DNA of 64,000 nucleotides, from assembly GCF_040529335.1 (NCBI RefSeq), contig NZ_CP159534.1:5456001-5520000 (forward strand). The letters run 5' to 3'. This document shows positions 46,637-55,571 of this stretch, piece by piece. Source of the stretch: Streptomyces sp. HUAS MG91 (GTDB lineage: Bacteria > Actinomycetota > Actinomycetes > Streptomycetales > Streptomycetaceae). Each line of letters begins with the position of its first letter. Positions within the stretch are counted from its first letter, which is position 1. Under the pieces are notes generated by a model. That model was given only the letters and a program-made list of their open reading frames with translations, searched no databases and was not told the DNA's origin. A program made the position numbers and the translations under genes.

Positions 46637-47893
46637 TCAGTTGGCGAAGACGGTGACGCCGTCCTCGGTGGCGTGCCGCGGCTCCAGCTCCTCCGCCTCG
46701 TGCGTGAGCGCGTTCCTGCGCACCCAGACCACGACGGCGCCGAGCAGGGCCGTGACCGCGGCGACCACGAACGGGATGTGGATGTCGGTCCACTCCTCGA
46801 TCTTCGGCGCCAGGTACGGGGCGGCCGCGGCGGCGAACCAGCGGACGAAGTTGTAGCCGGCGCTCGCCACCGGGCGCGGCGCGTCGGAGACGCCGAGCGC
46901 CAGCTCCGTGTACACCGTGTTGTTCACGCCGATGAAGGCGCCGGACAGGATCGTGCAGACGATGGCCGTGGTGTGGTTGCCGTACCCGAGCACGAGCACG
47001 TCGACGGCGAGCAGCACCAGCGAACCGCCGACCACCTTCAGCGAGCCGAACCTGGCCTGCATGCGCGGCGCGACGAGCACCGAGAACAGCGCGAGCAGCA
47101 CACCCCAGGCGAAGAAGACACCGCCCGACTTGTACGGGGTCATGTCCAGCACGAACGGCGTGAAGGCCAGCACCGTGAAGAACGTGTAGTTGTAGAAGAA
47201 GGCCGAGACGGCGGCGGAGGCGAGCCCGCCGTGCCCGAGCGCCTTGAGCGGGTCGAGGACCGATGTCTTGCGCGCGGGCCTGGGCTGCTCCTTCAGGAAC
47301 AGCGTGATGCAGATGAACCCGATGGCCATCAGGGCCGCGGTGCCGAAGAACGGGTAGCGCCAGCTGGCGTTGCCGAGCAGGGCGCCCACCAGCGGCCCGC
47401 ACGCCATGCCGAGGCCGAGCGCGGACTCGTAGAGCAGGATCGCGGCGGCCGAGCCGCCGGCCGCCGCGCCGACGATGACGGCGAGCGCGGTCGACACGAA
47501 GAGCGCGTTGCCCAGGCCCCAGCCGGCCCGGAAGCCGACCAGCTGGCCGACCGTGTCCGAGGTCCCGGAGAGCCCCGCGAAGATCACGACGAGCGCGAGC
47601 CCGACGAGGAGCGTCTTCTTGCCGCCGATCCGGCTGGAGACGAACCCGGTGACCAGCATCGCGACGGCGGTGATCAGGAAGTACGAGGTGAAGAGCAGGG
47701 AGACCTGGCTCTGCGTGGCCTTCAGGCCCTGTGCGATCGACGGCAGGATCGGGTCGACGAGCCCGATGCCCATGAAGGCGACGACGGATGCCCCGGCGGT
47801 CGCCCAGACCGCCTTCGGTTGACGCAGGATGCTGCCCGCACCTGCGTCGAACGGGTCCCCTTCGGCGGGACCTCCTGTACTGCTGTGGCTCAT
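46637..47893 (-). CDS. MFS transporter, drug-efflux type
   Basis: 418 aa from ATG 47893 (AAGGAAG upstream). Twelve hydrophobic segments, the TM2-3 loop motif A variant GFVSSRIGGKKTLL, and the TM5 motif C-like GLGMACGPLVGALLGNASWRYPFF place it in the DHA1 drug:H+ antiporter group. It exports an unknown small molecule. An AT-rich segment at 47940-48000, unusual for the window, lies upstream and probably holds the promoter and an operator, but no regulator gene is adjacent. Confidence 0.9.
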   Translation of the reverse strand: MSHSSTGGPAEGDPFDAGAGSILRQPKAVWATAGASVVAFMGIGLVDPILPSIAQGLKATQSQVSLLFTSYFLITAVAMLVTGFVSSRIGGKKTLLVGLALVVIFAGLSGTSDTVGQLVGFRAGWGLGNALFVSTALAVIVGAAAGGSAAAILLYESALGLGMACGPLVGALLGNASWRYPFFGTAALMAIGFICITLFLKEQPRPARKTSVLDPLKALGHGGLASAAVSAFFYNYTFFTVLAFTPFVLDMTPYKSGGVFFAWGVLLALFSVLVAPRMQARFGSLKVVGGSLVLLAVDVLVLGYGNHTTAIVCTILSGAFIGVNNTVYTELALGVSDAPRPVASAGYNFVRWFAAAAAPYLAPKIEEWTDIHIPFVVAAVTALLGAVVVWVRRNALTHEAEELEPRHATEDGVTVFAN

Positions 47894-48086
47894 GCCCGTT
47901 CCACTTCCTTCGTCTCGCGTCCTGCGCGGACGCCCGACCGGATGGTTGACGTATACATACAATAAGTTAGCGTCTCTAATTAATGCAAGCTACATCTATT
48001 TGTGCAGGTGGGGAGCGCCGGACCGGCACACTCCGGACGGGTGATCGTCCTTGACGCGGCGCGGGACGGGGAGGACCGTGGGCCGT

Positions 48087-48725
48087 ATGAGGGGCGAACC
48101 CAGTTGCCCGAAGTGTGGTGGCCGGGTCAGGGCTCCCGGACTCTTTGCCGACTCCTGGCAGTGCGATGTGCACGGGACCGTGCACCCGCTGCAGCCTGTG
48201 ATCCCGCCCAGCGTCGAGGCCCTCAGTGTCGTGGTGCGCCGCGCGCAGGTCCCCGTCTGGATGCCGTGGCCGCTCCCCGTCGGCTGGCTGTTCACGGGCG
48301 TGGCCAACGCGGGCGACGACCGCCACGGCGGCCGCGCCACCGCCGTCGCCTGCTCGGGACCCGCGCCGCTGGGCGGCATGGGCGAGCTGGTGCTGGTCGC
48401 CGAGGAGCTGGGCGTCGGACTCGGCGCGCGCTACGCGGGCATCGACGGCCCCGATCCCGGCCCGCACATGGACGTACTCGGGCCGCCGCACGCCAAGGTG
48501 GTCGCCGCCGGCCGGCCCACCCCGCTGTGGCACGTGCGGAGCGGCCCCGACGACCGGGCCGTCTTCGCGGGCGAGGCCCGCGGGCTGTGGCTGTGGGCGA
48601 TCGTGTGGCCCGCGCAGTCCGGACTGCTGATGTACGACGAGCTGGTCCTGACCGATCTGCGGGACGCGGGCGCCGAGGTGGAGCTGCTGCCGTGCGGGGC
48701 GCTGTCGCCCCGCGTGCTCCAGTGA
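48087..48725 (+). CDS. DUF6758-like zinc-ribbon protein
   Basis: 212 aa from ATG 48087; GGGAGGA lies 11 nt upstream and a GTG at 48078 is an alternative start. An N-terminal zinc-ribbon half (SCPKCGGRV) pairs with a later Cys (SWQCDVHG), then a mixed alpha/beta body with Trp/Pro-rich segments (VWMPWPLPVGWLFTGVANAGDD). It belongs to a Streptomyces-conserved family placed between an MFS gene and a PHP gene, which I recall as DUF6758. Function unknown. Confidence 0.8.
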   Translation: MRGEPSCPKCGGRVRAPGLFADSWQCDVHGTVHPLQPVIPPSVEALSVVVRRAQVPVWMPWPLPVGWLFTGVANAGDDRHGGRATAVACSGPAPLGGMGELVLVAEELGVGLGARYAGIDGPDPGPHMDVLGPPHAKVVAAGRPTPLWHVRSGPDDRAVFAGEARGLWLWAIVWPAQSGLLMYDELVLTDLRDAGAEVELLPCGALSPRVLQ

Positions 48726-48887
48726 GGCGGCACGGGTTCGGGTGCGGGACGGGTTGCGCGTTTCGGTAGGTCTTCTTCCGTTACGAGTAAGGGTCTGCGG
48801 CCCGGATCGGCCGTGACGGGAGTCTTCTCAAACCCCGTTATCCTGGAGCGGCCCCTTCCGTCCCGTCCGAGCCTGGAGTACGCAGCC

Positions 48888-49766
48888 GTGCGCATCGATC
48901 TGCACACCCACTCCACCGCTTCCGACGGCACGGACACCCCGGCCGAGCTGGTGCGCAACGCCGCGGCGGCCGGACTGGACGTCGTGGCCCTGACCGATCA
49001 CGACACCACGCGCGGGCACGCCGAGGCGATCGCCGCACTCTCCGGGCTGCCGACGGGGATGACCCTCGTCACCGGCGCCGAGCTCTCCTGCCGCCTCGAC
49101 GGCGTGAGCATGCACATGCTGGCGTACCTGTTCGACCCGGAGGACGCCGCCCTGCTCGCCGAGCGCGAGCTGGTCCGCGACGACCGCGTCCCGCGCGCCA
49201 AGGCCATGATCGCCAAGCTGAACGACCTCGGCGTCCCCGTCACCTGGGAGCACGTCGCCCGGATCGCCGGCGACGGCTCGGTCGGCCGCCCGCACATCGC
49301 CTCCGCGCTCGTCGAACTCGGCGTCGTGGACACGGTCTCCGACGCCTTCACCGAGCACTGGCTGGCCGACGGCGCCCGCGCCTACGTACCCAAGCACGAG
49401 ACCGACCCCTTCGAGGCGATCCGCCTGGTCAAGGCCGCCGGCGGGGTCACCGTCCTCGCGCACCCGGCCGCCGTCAAGCGCGGCCGCACGGTCCCCGAAG
49501 CCTCGATCGCGAAGCTGGCCGAGGCCGGGCTCGACGGCATCGAGGTCGATCACATGGATCACGCCCACGACCCGGCCACCCGCGACCGGCTGCGCGGCCT
49601 CGCCGCCGACCTCGGGCTGCTGACCACCGGCTCCTCGGACTACCACGGCAGCCGCAAGACGTGTGTGCTCGGCGAGTACACCACCGACCCGGAGATCTAC
49701 GGGGAGATCACCCGCAGGGCCACCGGCGCCTTCCCGGTGCCGGGCGCCGGCGGACGCCGCGCCTGA
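48888..49766 (+). CDS. PHP-domain phosphoesterase
   Basis: 292 aa from GTG 48888, GGAG upstream. PHP motifs: DLHTHSTASDG, LTDHDTTRGHAEA, ELSC, LAHPAAVKRG, and GSSDYHG, all metal-ligand clusters. It has the insertion typical of RNase AM / 3',5'-nucleoside bisphosphate phosphatase (TrpH/YciV) proteins, which remove 5' nucleotides from short RNAs; the exact substrate is inferred. The MarC gene follows by 120 bp. Confidence 0.92.
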   Translation: MRIDLHTHSTASDGTDTPAELVRNAAAAGLDVVALTDHDTTRGHAEAIAALSGLPTGMTLVTGAELSCRLDGVSMHMLAYLFDPEDAALLAERELVRDDRVPRAKAMIAKLNDLGVPVTWEHVARIAGDGSVGRPHIASALVELGVVDTVSDAFTEHWLADGARAYVPKHETDPFEAIRLVKAAGGVTVLAHPAAVKRGRTVPEASIAKLAEAGLDGIEVDHMDHAHDPATRDRLRGLAADLGLLTTGSSDYHGSRKTCVLGEYTTDPEIYGEITRRATGAFPVPGAGGRRA

Positions 49767-49885
49767 CGGGTGCGCCCGCCCGCCGCCCGGCCCCACCTCT
49801 GATCGCACACCTTTACGCGTGCCCGCAACCGAGCGGGCGCGCCCGCACGCCCGCTCACCCCTCGCACCGCAAGGCAAGCCCTACT

Positions 49886-50491
49886 GTGTTCGACGCCGCC
49901 GTCTTCGGATCCCTTTTTCTCACGCTTTTTGTGATTATGGATCCCCCCGGAATCACTCCGATCTTCCTCGCCCTCACCGCGGGCCGCCCCGCCAAGGTCC
50001 AGAAGCGCATGGCCTTCCAGGCCGTCTGCGTCGCCTTCGGCGTGATCGCCGTCTTCGGCGTCCTGGGGCAGCGGATCCTCGACTACTTGCATGTCTCCGT
50101 ACCCGCCCTGATGATCGCGGGCGGACTGCTCCTGCTGCTGATCGCGCTCGATCTGCTCACCGGCAAGACGGACGAGCCGAAGCAGACGAAGGACGTGAAC
50201 GTCGCCCTCGTCCCGCTCGGCATGCCGCTGCTCGCCGGGCCCGGCGCGATCGTCTCCGTGATCCTCGCCGTGCAGAAGGCGGACTCGTTCGCGACGCAGG
50301 TCTCCGTCTGGACGGCGATCATCGCCATCCATGTCGTGCTGTGGCTGGTCATGCGCTACTCGCTGGTGATCATCCGCGTCATCAAGGACGGCGGTGTGGT
50401 CCTCGTGACCCGGCTCGCGGGCATGATGCTCTCCGCGATCGCCGTGCAGCAGATCATCAACGGCGTCACACAGGTGATCAGGGCCGGCTGA
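49886..50491 (+). CDS. MarC family integral membrane protein
   Basis: 201 aa from GTG 49886 (AAGGCAAG upstream). Six hydrophobic segments; the conserved DPPGITPIFLALT and PLLAGPGAIVSVI motifs of MarC/UPF0056 are intact. No transport substrate is established for the family, and an early link to multiple antibiotic resistance was not supported. A 17-bp hairpin follows. Confidence 0.92.
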   Translation: MFDAAVFGSLFLTLFVIMDPPGITPIFLALTAGRPAKVQKRMAFQAVCVAFGVIAVFGVLGQRILDYLHVSVPALMIAGGLLLLLIALDLLTGKTDEPKQTKDVNVALVPLGMPLLAGPGAIVSVILAVQKADSFATQVSVWTAIIAIHVVLWLVMRYSLVIIRVIKDGGVVLVTRLAGMMLSAIAVQQIINGVTQVIRAG

Positions 50492-50519
50492 CCGCGCCGC
50501 CCCCGCTCGCGCGGACATG

Positions 50520-50556
50520 CGAAGCCCCCGTACGCACCGTGCGTACGGGGGCTTCG
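50520..50556. terminator. Long hairpin between marC-like gene and a small gene
   Basis: 18-position perfect stem (50520-50537 / 50539-50556) around a tight centre, in the 87-bp gap between convergent genes. Confidence 0.85.
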
Positions 50557-50578
50557 AAGTGTGTGAGCCGCCGCGCTG

Positions 50579-50731
50579 TTACGAGGCGGACGACTCGGCC
50601 GGGCGGATGTAGAGGCGCTGGCCGATGGCCGCCGCCTGCTGAACGATCCGGTTGACGGAGGCGGCGTCCACGACGGTGGTGTCCACGGCGGTGCCGTCGA
50701 CGTCGTCGAGTCGCATGATTTCGAAGCGCAA
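50579..50731 (-). CDS. Small conserved protein (50 aa)
   Basis: TTG start at 50731 with GGGAG 6 nt upstream; an in-frame ATG at 50755 directly touches an AGGAGG and is less likely to be used. The product is mixed-charge with RFEIMRLDDVDG at the start and NRIVQQAAAIGQRLYIRPAES at the end, no signal or membrane helix, and a regular pattern fitting a beta strand followed by a helix. I recall near-identical small proteins in other Streptomyces, and the conserved reading frame in a gap flanked by its own RBS and terminator supports it. Function unknown. Confidence 0.72.
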   Translation of the reverse strand: MRFEIMRLDDVDGTAVDTTVVDAASVNRIVQQAAAIGQRLYIRPAESSAS

Positions 50732-50934
50732 GGGCTTCTCCCTTCGTCTGGTCATCCTCCTGAAGGAGAACTGCTGGTGCAGGACATCAGTCTCGTCCTG
50801 CCGTACGGCCAGGCGGTTGCCTGCCCGTTAAGAGTGGATTGCGTGACTAGAGAGCCCCGCGTTCTATATGGGTACAACGGGTTGCCCCCTGCAAACATTC
50901 CCTACGCTAAAGAAATTTTTCGAGAAACTAATTA

Positions 50935-51825
50935 CTAGCTAGTAGCGCGTCGGGTCGTGCGCGGAGAGTGACGGCCCCAGAAGGCCGCGAGGGCCGCGGC
51001 GGTCTCCAGCGGGCGGTCGGTGTTGGGGGAGTGCTCGGCCCCGGTGATCACGGACCGCTCGGCGCCGAGGCGCCGCGCCATGTCGTCGAGCAGCGGCACG
51101 GGCCAGGTGTCGTCGCGCTCGCCCGACAGGACGTGCACCGGCGGCGCGAGCGCGGCCAGCTCCGCGACCCGGTCCGGCTCGGTGCACAGCTGGCGGCCGG
51201 TGGCGATGAGCTGCGCCGGGCTGTTCCGCATCCAGCGCCGCCGCAGGTCGTCCCGGGCGTCGGCGCCGCGCACGTCGGCCACGTCGTCGGCGGCGTCCAG
51301 GGCCTGGATCGCCTCCCAGACCTCCGCCATGCCCAGGGTGGCCAGTGCGCCCTGGAGCAGCTTCACGCGCTGCTGCTGGGGCTCGGTCACGGCGGCCGGG
51401 CCCGACGCCATCAGGGTCAGGGACGCGAACGGCGCCGGATCCGCGATGACCGCCGCCCGCGCGACGAGCCCACCGAGCGAGTGCCCCAGCAGATGCACCC
51501 GCGAGGCGTCGAGCGCCGCCGCCTGGGCGAGCACGTCCTGGGCCAACTCGGCCTGCGCGTAAGGGGTTTCGTCGTCCGCAGGGCCGGGCGTCTCGTACTG
51601 CCCGCGCCCGTCGACGGCCACGGTGCGGTAGCCGGCCGCGCCCAGCGGGCCGTGCAGCGCGATGAAGTCCTCCTTGCTGCCGGTGAACCCGGGAAGGAGC
51701 AGCACGGTGCCGCGCACGGACCCCGACTCCGGCTCCCCGACGAGGGCGGCGAACTCGCCCCTCTCGGTGGCCAGTCGGAGCGCACGGGTGCCGGACGGTG
51801 GGGTGAAGGTCGCGGGCCTGCTCAT
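50935..51825 (-). CDS. Alpha/beta hydrolase
   Basis: 296 aa. Nucleophile elbow GHSLGGLVARAAV, oxyanion region LLPGFTGSKEDF, acid in LSGERDDTWP and His in TGAEHSPN give a complete catalytic triad. Lid region of moderate size. Ester, lactone or thioester substrate unknown. No signal peptide. Its stop lies in an unusual AT-rich patch. Confidence 0.9.
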   Translation of the reverse strand: MSRPATFTPPSGTRALRLATERGEFAALVGEPESGSVRGTVLLLPGFTGSKEDFIALHGPLGAAGYRTVAVDGRGQYETPGPADDETPYAQAELAQDVLAQAAALDASRVHLLGHSLGGLVARAAVIADPAPFASLTLMASGPAAVTEPQQQRVKLLQGALATLGMAEVWEAIQALDAADDVADVRGADARDDLRRRWMRNSPAQLIATGRQLCTEPDRVAELAALAPPVHVLSGERDDTWPVPLLDDMARRLGAERSVITGAEHSPNTDRPLETAAALAAFWGRHSPRTTRRATS

Positions 51826-51868
51826 GCGGTGAGATTACGTCGAACGCCGCACCGGGGCGACAGAGCGA

Positions 51869-51903
51869 AGGCCCGGGCTCCGCGCGATGCGGAACCCGGG
51901 CCT
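51869..51903. terminator. Hairpin after the DEAD-box helicase gene
   Basis: Fifteen-position stem (51869-51883 / 51889-51903) with one wobble and a 5-nt loop, 20 bp beyond the helicase stop at 51923, between two leftward genes. Confidence 0.75.
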
Positions 51904-51922
51904 GCTGCTACCGATGTGCTGC

Positions 51923-54355
51923 TCAGGCCTCGGGGGCCTCGACGGCGGCCACGGCCTTCTTGCGGGTCCGGCGCGGCTTGGCCTCGGCGGCGGGTGCGGC
52001 CTCGACCGTCTCCGTGACGGGCTCGGCCTTCTTGCGGGTGCGGGTCCGCGCGGGCTTGGCCTCGACGGCCTCCGCCGTGTCGACGGCCGCCACGGCCTTC
52101 TTCCGCGTGCGACGCGGCTTGGCCTCCGGGGTCGCCTCCGCGGCCTCGACCGTCTCGGTGACGGGCTCGGCCTTCTTGCGGGTGCGGGTCCGCGCGGGCT
52201 TGGCCTCGACGGCCTCCGCCGTGTCGACGGCGGCCACGGCCTTCTTGCGGGTGCGGCGCGGCTTGGCCTCGGCCTCGACGGGGGCGGCCTCGGCCTCGAC
52301 GGGGGCCGCCGCTGCCTTCTTGCGCGTGCGGGTGGCGGGCTTGGCCTCGACGGCCTCGGCCGTGTCGACGGCGGCCACGGCCTTCTTGCGGGTGCGGCGC
52401 GGCTTGGTCTCCGGGGTCGCCTCCGCGGTCTCGACCGTCTCGGTGACCGGCTCGGCCTTCTTGCGGGTGCGGGTCCGCGCGGGCTTGGCCTCAACGGCCT
52501 CCGGGGTCTCGACGGTGGCCTCCACCGTGTCGACGACCGCCTCCGCCTTCTTCCGCGTACGGGTACGGGCACGAGCGGGCTTCGCCTCGAGCTCCGCGAC
52601 GGGCGCGGCGGCCTCGACCGGCTCCACCGACAGCGCCGGCTCGACCGCGGCGTCCGCGGCCTCCGCCTTCTTGCGCGTACGACGACGCGGCTTGGCGGGA
52701 GCCTCGGCCTCGATCACCGGAGCGACAGCTTCGACGACGGCCTCGGCGGTCTCGACAACGGCCTCGGCGGCGGCCGGAGCGACGGCGGCGGCGTTGCCGC
52801 GGGTGCGGCGGCGACGGCGCGGGGTGCGCGGCTCGGCCGGCGCGGAGGAGTCCTCGGCGACCGGGCTGACGGGAGCGGCCGTGGTGGCCGCCGCCGTGGT
52901 CTGCGCGGAGACCGGCTCGCCGTTGCGGGTGCGACGGCGGCGGCGCGGCGTACGGGCGGAACGCTCACGCTCCTGCTCGCGGCCCTGGTCCCGGTCGCGA
53001 CGGTCGCGGTCCTGCGACGGACGGCCGCCCCGGCCACCGCGCGGCGAAGCGCCACGGCCACCGGTCTCGCCCAGGTCCTCGATCTCCTCGGCGTCGAGCC
53101 CGGCGCGCGTGCGCTCCGAACGCGGCAGCACACCCTTGGTGCCGGCCGGGATGGACAGCTCCTCGTACAGGTGCGGGGAGGACGAGTACGTCTCGACCGG
53201 GTCGTTGAAGGTCAGGTCGAGAGCCTTGTTGATCAGCTGCCAGCGCGGGATGTCGTCCCAGTCGACCAGCGTGATCGCGATGCCCTTCTTGCCCGCGCGG
53301 CCGGTGCGGCCGATGCGGTGGAGGTACGTCTTCTCGTCCTCGGGCGACTGGTAGTTGATGACGTGCGTCACGCCCTCGACGTCGATGCCGCGGGCGGCGA
53401 CGTCGGTGCAGACCAGCACGTCCACCTTGCCGTTGCGGAACGCGCGCAGCGCCTGCTCGCGCGCGCCCTGGCCCAGGTCGCCGTGGACCGCGCCGGAGGC
53501 GAAACCGCGCCGCTTGAGCTGGTCGGCGATGTCGGCGGCCGTCCGCTTCGTCCGGCAGAAGATCATCGCGAGTCCGCGGCCGTCGGCCTGGAGGATGCGC
53601 GCGACCATCTCGGGCTTGTCCATGTTGTGCGCGCGGTACACGTGCTGCGCGATGTTCCGCACGGTCGCGCCCTCGTCGTCCGGCGACGTGGCGCGGATGT
53701 GCGTGGGCTGCGACATGTAACGGCGGGCCAGGCCGATGACGGCGCCCGGCATGGTCGCCGAGAACAGCATCGTCTGACGCTTCGCCGGCAGCATGTTGAT
53801 GATCTTCTCGACGTCGGGCAGGAAGCCCAGGTCGAGCATCTCGTCGGCCTCGTCGAGGACGAGCGCCTTCACGTGCGACAGGTTCAGCTTCTTCTGGCCG
53901 GCGAGGTCGAGCAGCCGCCCCGGGGTGCCGACGATCACGTCGACGCCCTTCTTGAGGGCCTCGACCTGAGGCTCGTAGGCGCGACCGCCATATATGGCGA
54001 GGACGCGGACATTGCGCACCTTGCCGGCGGTGAGGAGGTCATTGGTCACCTGCTGGCACAGCTCGCGCGTGGGAACGACGACGAGGGCCTGCGGGGTGTC
54101 GGTGAGCTGCTCGGGCGTGGCCCGGCCGGCCTCGACGTCCGCGGGGACGGTGACGCGCTCCAGGAGCGGCAGACCGAAACCGAGGGTCTTGCCCGTGCCG
54201 GTCTTGGCCTGGCCGATGACGTCCGTGCCGGAGAGGGCGACGGGGAGGGTCATCTCCTGGATGGGAAAGGGATTGATGATGCCGACTGCCTCAAGGGCCT
54301 CTGCCGTCTCGGGGAGAATGCCGAGCTGACGGAATGTCGAAGTCTGCGTAGTCAG
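51923..54355 (-). CDS. DEAD-box RNA helicase with basic TRKKA-repeat tail; probable CTG start
   Basis: 810 aa if CTG 54355 is used; GAAGAGG ends 7 nt upstream. An ATG as far up as 54661 is in frame but the intervening 102 codons look non-coding, and no ATG/GTG/TTG lies before the Q-motif (FRQLGILPETAEALEAVGI). Helicase motifs: AKTGTGKT, PTRELCQQV, GTPGRLLDL, DEADEMLD, SAT, CTDVAARGIDVEGV, HRIGRTGRAG. A basic RGG-like stretch follows, then about 280 residues of repeats with ten TRKKA units. RhlE/CsdA-like, probably ribosome assembly or RNA turnover; homologue of Rv3211. Confidence 0.85.
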   Translation of the reverse strand: MTTQTSTFRQLGILPETAEALEAVGIINPFPIQEMTLPVALSGTDVIGQAKTGTGKTLGFGLPLLERVTVPADVEAGRATPEQLTDTPQALVVVPTRELCQQVTNDLLTAGKVRNVRVLAIYGGRAYEPQVEALKKGVDVIVGTPGRLLDLAGQKKLNLSHVKALVLDEADEMLDLGFLPDVEKIINMLPAKRQTMLFSATMPGAVIGLARRYMSQPTHIRATSPDDEGATVRNIAQHVYRAHNMDKPEMVARILQADGRGLAMIFCRTKRTAADIADQLKRRGFASGAVHGDLGQGAREQALRAFRNGKVDVLVCTDVAARGIDVEGVTHVINYQSPEDEKTYLHRIGRTGRAGKKGIAITLVDWDDIPRWQLINKALDLTFNDPVETYSSSPHLYEELSIPAGTKGVLPRSERTRAGLDAEEIEDLGETGGRGASPRGGRGGRPSQDRDRRDRDQGREQERERSARTPRRRRRTRNGEPVSAQTTAAATTAAPVSPVAEDSSAPAEPRTPRRRRRTRGNAAAVAPAAAEAVVETAEAVVEAVAPVIEAEAPAKPRRRTRKKAEAADAAVEPALSVEPVEAAAPVAELEAKPARARTRTRKKAEAVVDTVEATVETPEAVEAKPARTRTRKKAEPVTETVETAEATPETKPRRTRKKAVAAVDTAEAVEAKPATRTRKKAAAAPVEAEAAPVEAEAKPRRTRKKAVAAVDTAEAVEAKPARTRTRKKAEPVTETVEAAEATPEAKPRRTRKKAVAAVDTAEAVEAKPARTRTRKKAEPVTETVEAAPAAEAKPRRTRKKAVAAVEAPEA
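51930..52720 (-). repeat. In-frame repeats encoding TRKKA units in helicase tail
   Basis: Imperfect tandem repetition of blocks encoding AVDTAEAVEAKPARTRTRKKAEPVT and KPRRTRKKAVAA, about 120-135 bp per composite unit, with ten TRKKA occurrences in total. DNA copies are nearly identical, so recombination could change copy number without breaking the frame. Confidence 0.8.
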
Positions 54356-54788
54356 GGTGTTGCCTCTTCTGTGAGGTGCGGTGCGAGGCGAACGCGGGGG
54401 TCTTGACCGTGCCAGTGCCGTGCCTTTGGTACGCCGGTCCTGATCCGCTGCTGCGGTGGACCGGGTGGCGCGGGACCACTGCCGACGCTCGAGCGCTCGT
54501 GCCGCTGAGGGCCCCTCCTCGATCCGTACGCCTCGTGACGTACGACCCGGAGGGCTGTCGGGTCGGAGCCGATCGGGCCACCGACCGGGCATCCTCATTC
54601 GTGCGGCCCGTCGCATGAATGTGCAAACGCCATTGCGATGTGGGGGCAAAGCGCCTTGCACTCGGCGGGCTCTTTACCACCATACCCCGGAAACGCGCAT
54701 GTGCGATGGCCGATTTGGTCACGTAGCCGTCGTCACACTCATTGACCAGGGACTTCCCCGCGACGGTGAGCGGGCTATTGTGCGCTTC
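54356..54788. promoter_or_regulatory. 433-bp spacer between helicase and ferritin-like genes
   Basis: Divergent region that must hold both promoters and a leader of the helicase gene. I see no strong promoter pair, riboswitch core or ORF with coding character; only the helicase RBS (GAAGAGG, 54363-54369) is clear. Confidence 0.35.
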
Positions 54789-55547
54789 ATGGAGACGCCT
54801 GACAACGCCACGCCCGCCAGTGAAGCGACCGACGCAGCGACCGACGCTCCGACGGGGATCGCCGCCCAGGACTGGGCCACCGCGTCCGCGGACGAGAACT
54901 ACCGCGCCGCCGTCGTCGACCTGCTCGGCGCGCTGGCGTACGGCGAGCTCGCGGCCTTCGAGCGGTTGGCCGAGGACGCCAAGCTGGCGCCGACGCTCGC
55001 CGACAAGGCGGAGCTGGCGAAGATGGCCTCCGCCGAGTTCCACCACTTCGAGCAGTTGCGCGACCGGCTCGCCGCGGTCGGCGCCGAGCCCACCGCCGCC
55101 ATGGACCCCTTTGTCGGCGCCCTCGACGGCTTCCACAAGCAGACCGCCCCGTCGGACTGGCTGGAGGGCCTGGTCAAGGCGTACGTGGGTGACTCGATCG
55201 CCTCCGACTTCTACCGGGAGGTCGCGGCCCGGCTCGACTCGGACACCCGTGAGCTGGTGCTCGCCGTGCTCGACGACACCGGGCACGCGTCCTTCGCCGT
55301 CGAGAAGGTGCGGGCCGCCATCGAGGCCGAGCCGCGCGTCGGCGGCCGGCTCGCGCTGTGGGCGCGGCGGCTGATGGGCGAGGCCCTGTCGCAGTCCCAG
55401 CGGGTGGTCGCCGACCGCGACGCCCTGTCGACCATGCTGGTCGGGGGCGTCGCCGACGGCTTCGACCTGGCCGAGGTCGGCCGGATGTTCTCGCGGATCA
55501 CCGAGGCGCACACCAAGCGGATGGCTGCCCTCGGACTCGCCGCCTAG
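54789..55547 (+). CDS. Ferritin-like-fold protein (di-iron hydroxylase-like)
   Basis: 252 aa from ATG 54789; a GTG at 54780 is possible and no strong SD is seen. It is all-helical with a ferritin-like pattern: RAAVVDLLGALAYGELAAFERL, then AEFHHFEQLRDRL, and later FDLAEVGRMFSRITEAHTKRM. Candidate metal ligands are the Glu and ExxH pairs (ELAAFERL, SAEFHHFE). The pattern resembles tRNA hydroxylase MiaE-like proteins. A homologue sits next to the helicase in mycobacteria (about Rv3210c). Confidence 0.87.
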   Translation: METPDNATPASEATDAATDAPTGIAAQDWATASADENYRAAVVDLLGALAYGELAAFERLAEDAKLAPTLADKAELAKMASAEFHHFEQLRDRLAAVGAEPTAAMDPFVGALDGFHKQTAPSDWLEGLVKAYVGDSIASDFYREVAARLDSDTRELVLAVLDDTGHASFAVEKVRAAIEAEPRVGGRLALWARRLMGEALSQSQRVVADRDALSTMLVGGVADGFDLAEVGRMFSRITEAHTKRMAALGLAA

Positions 55548-55571
55548 CGGCTCCCGCGGCGGCGGCCTCGC

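Noticed and set aside
51923..54661. Long form of the helicase from ATG 54661
   Set aside because: The extra 102 residues have the composition of GC-rich non-coding sequence and no RBS; they also run through the shared promoter region.
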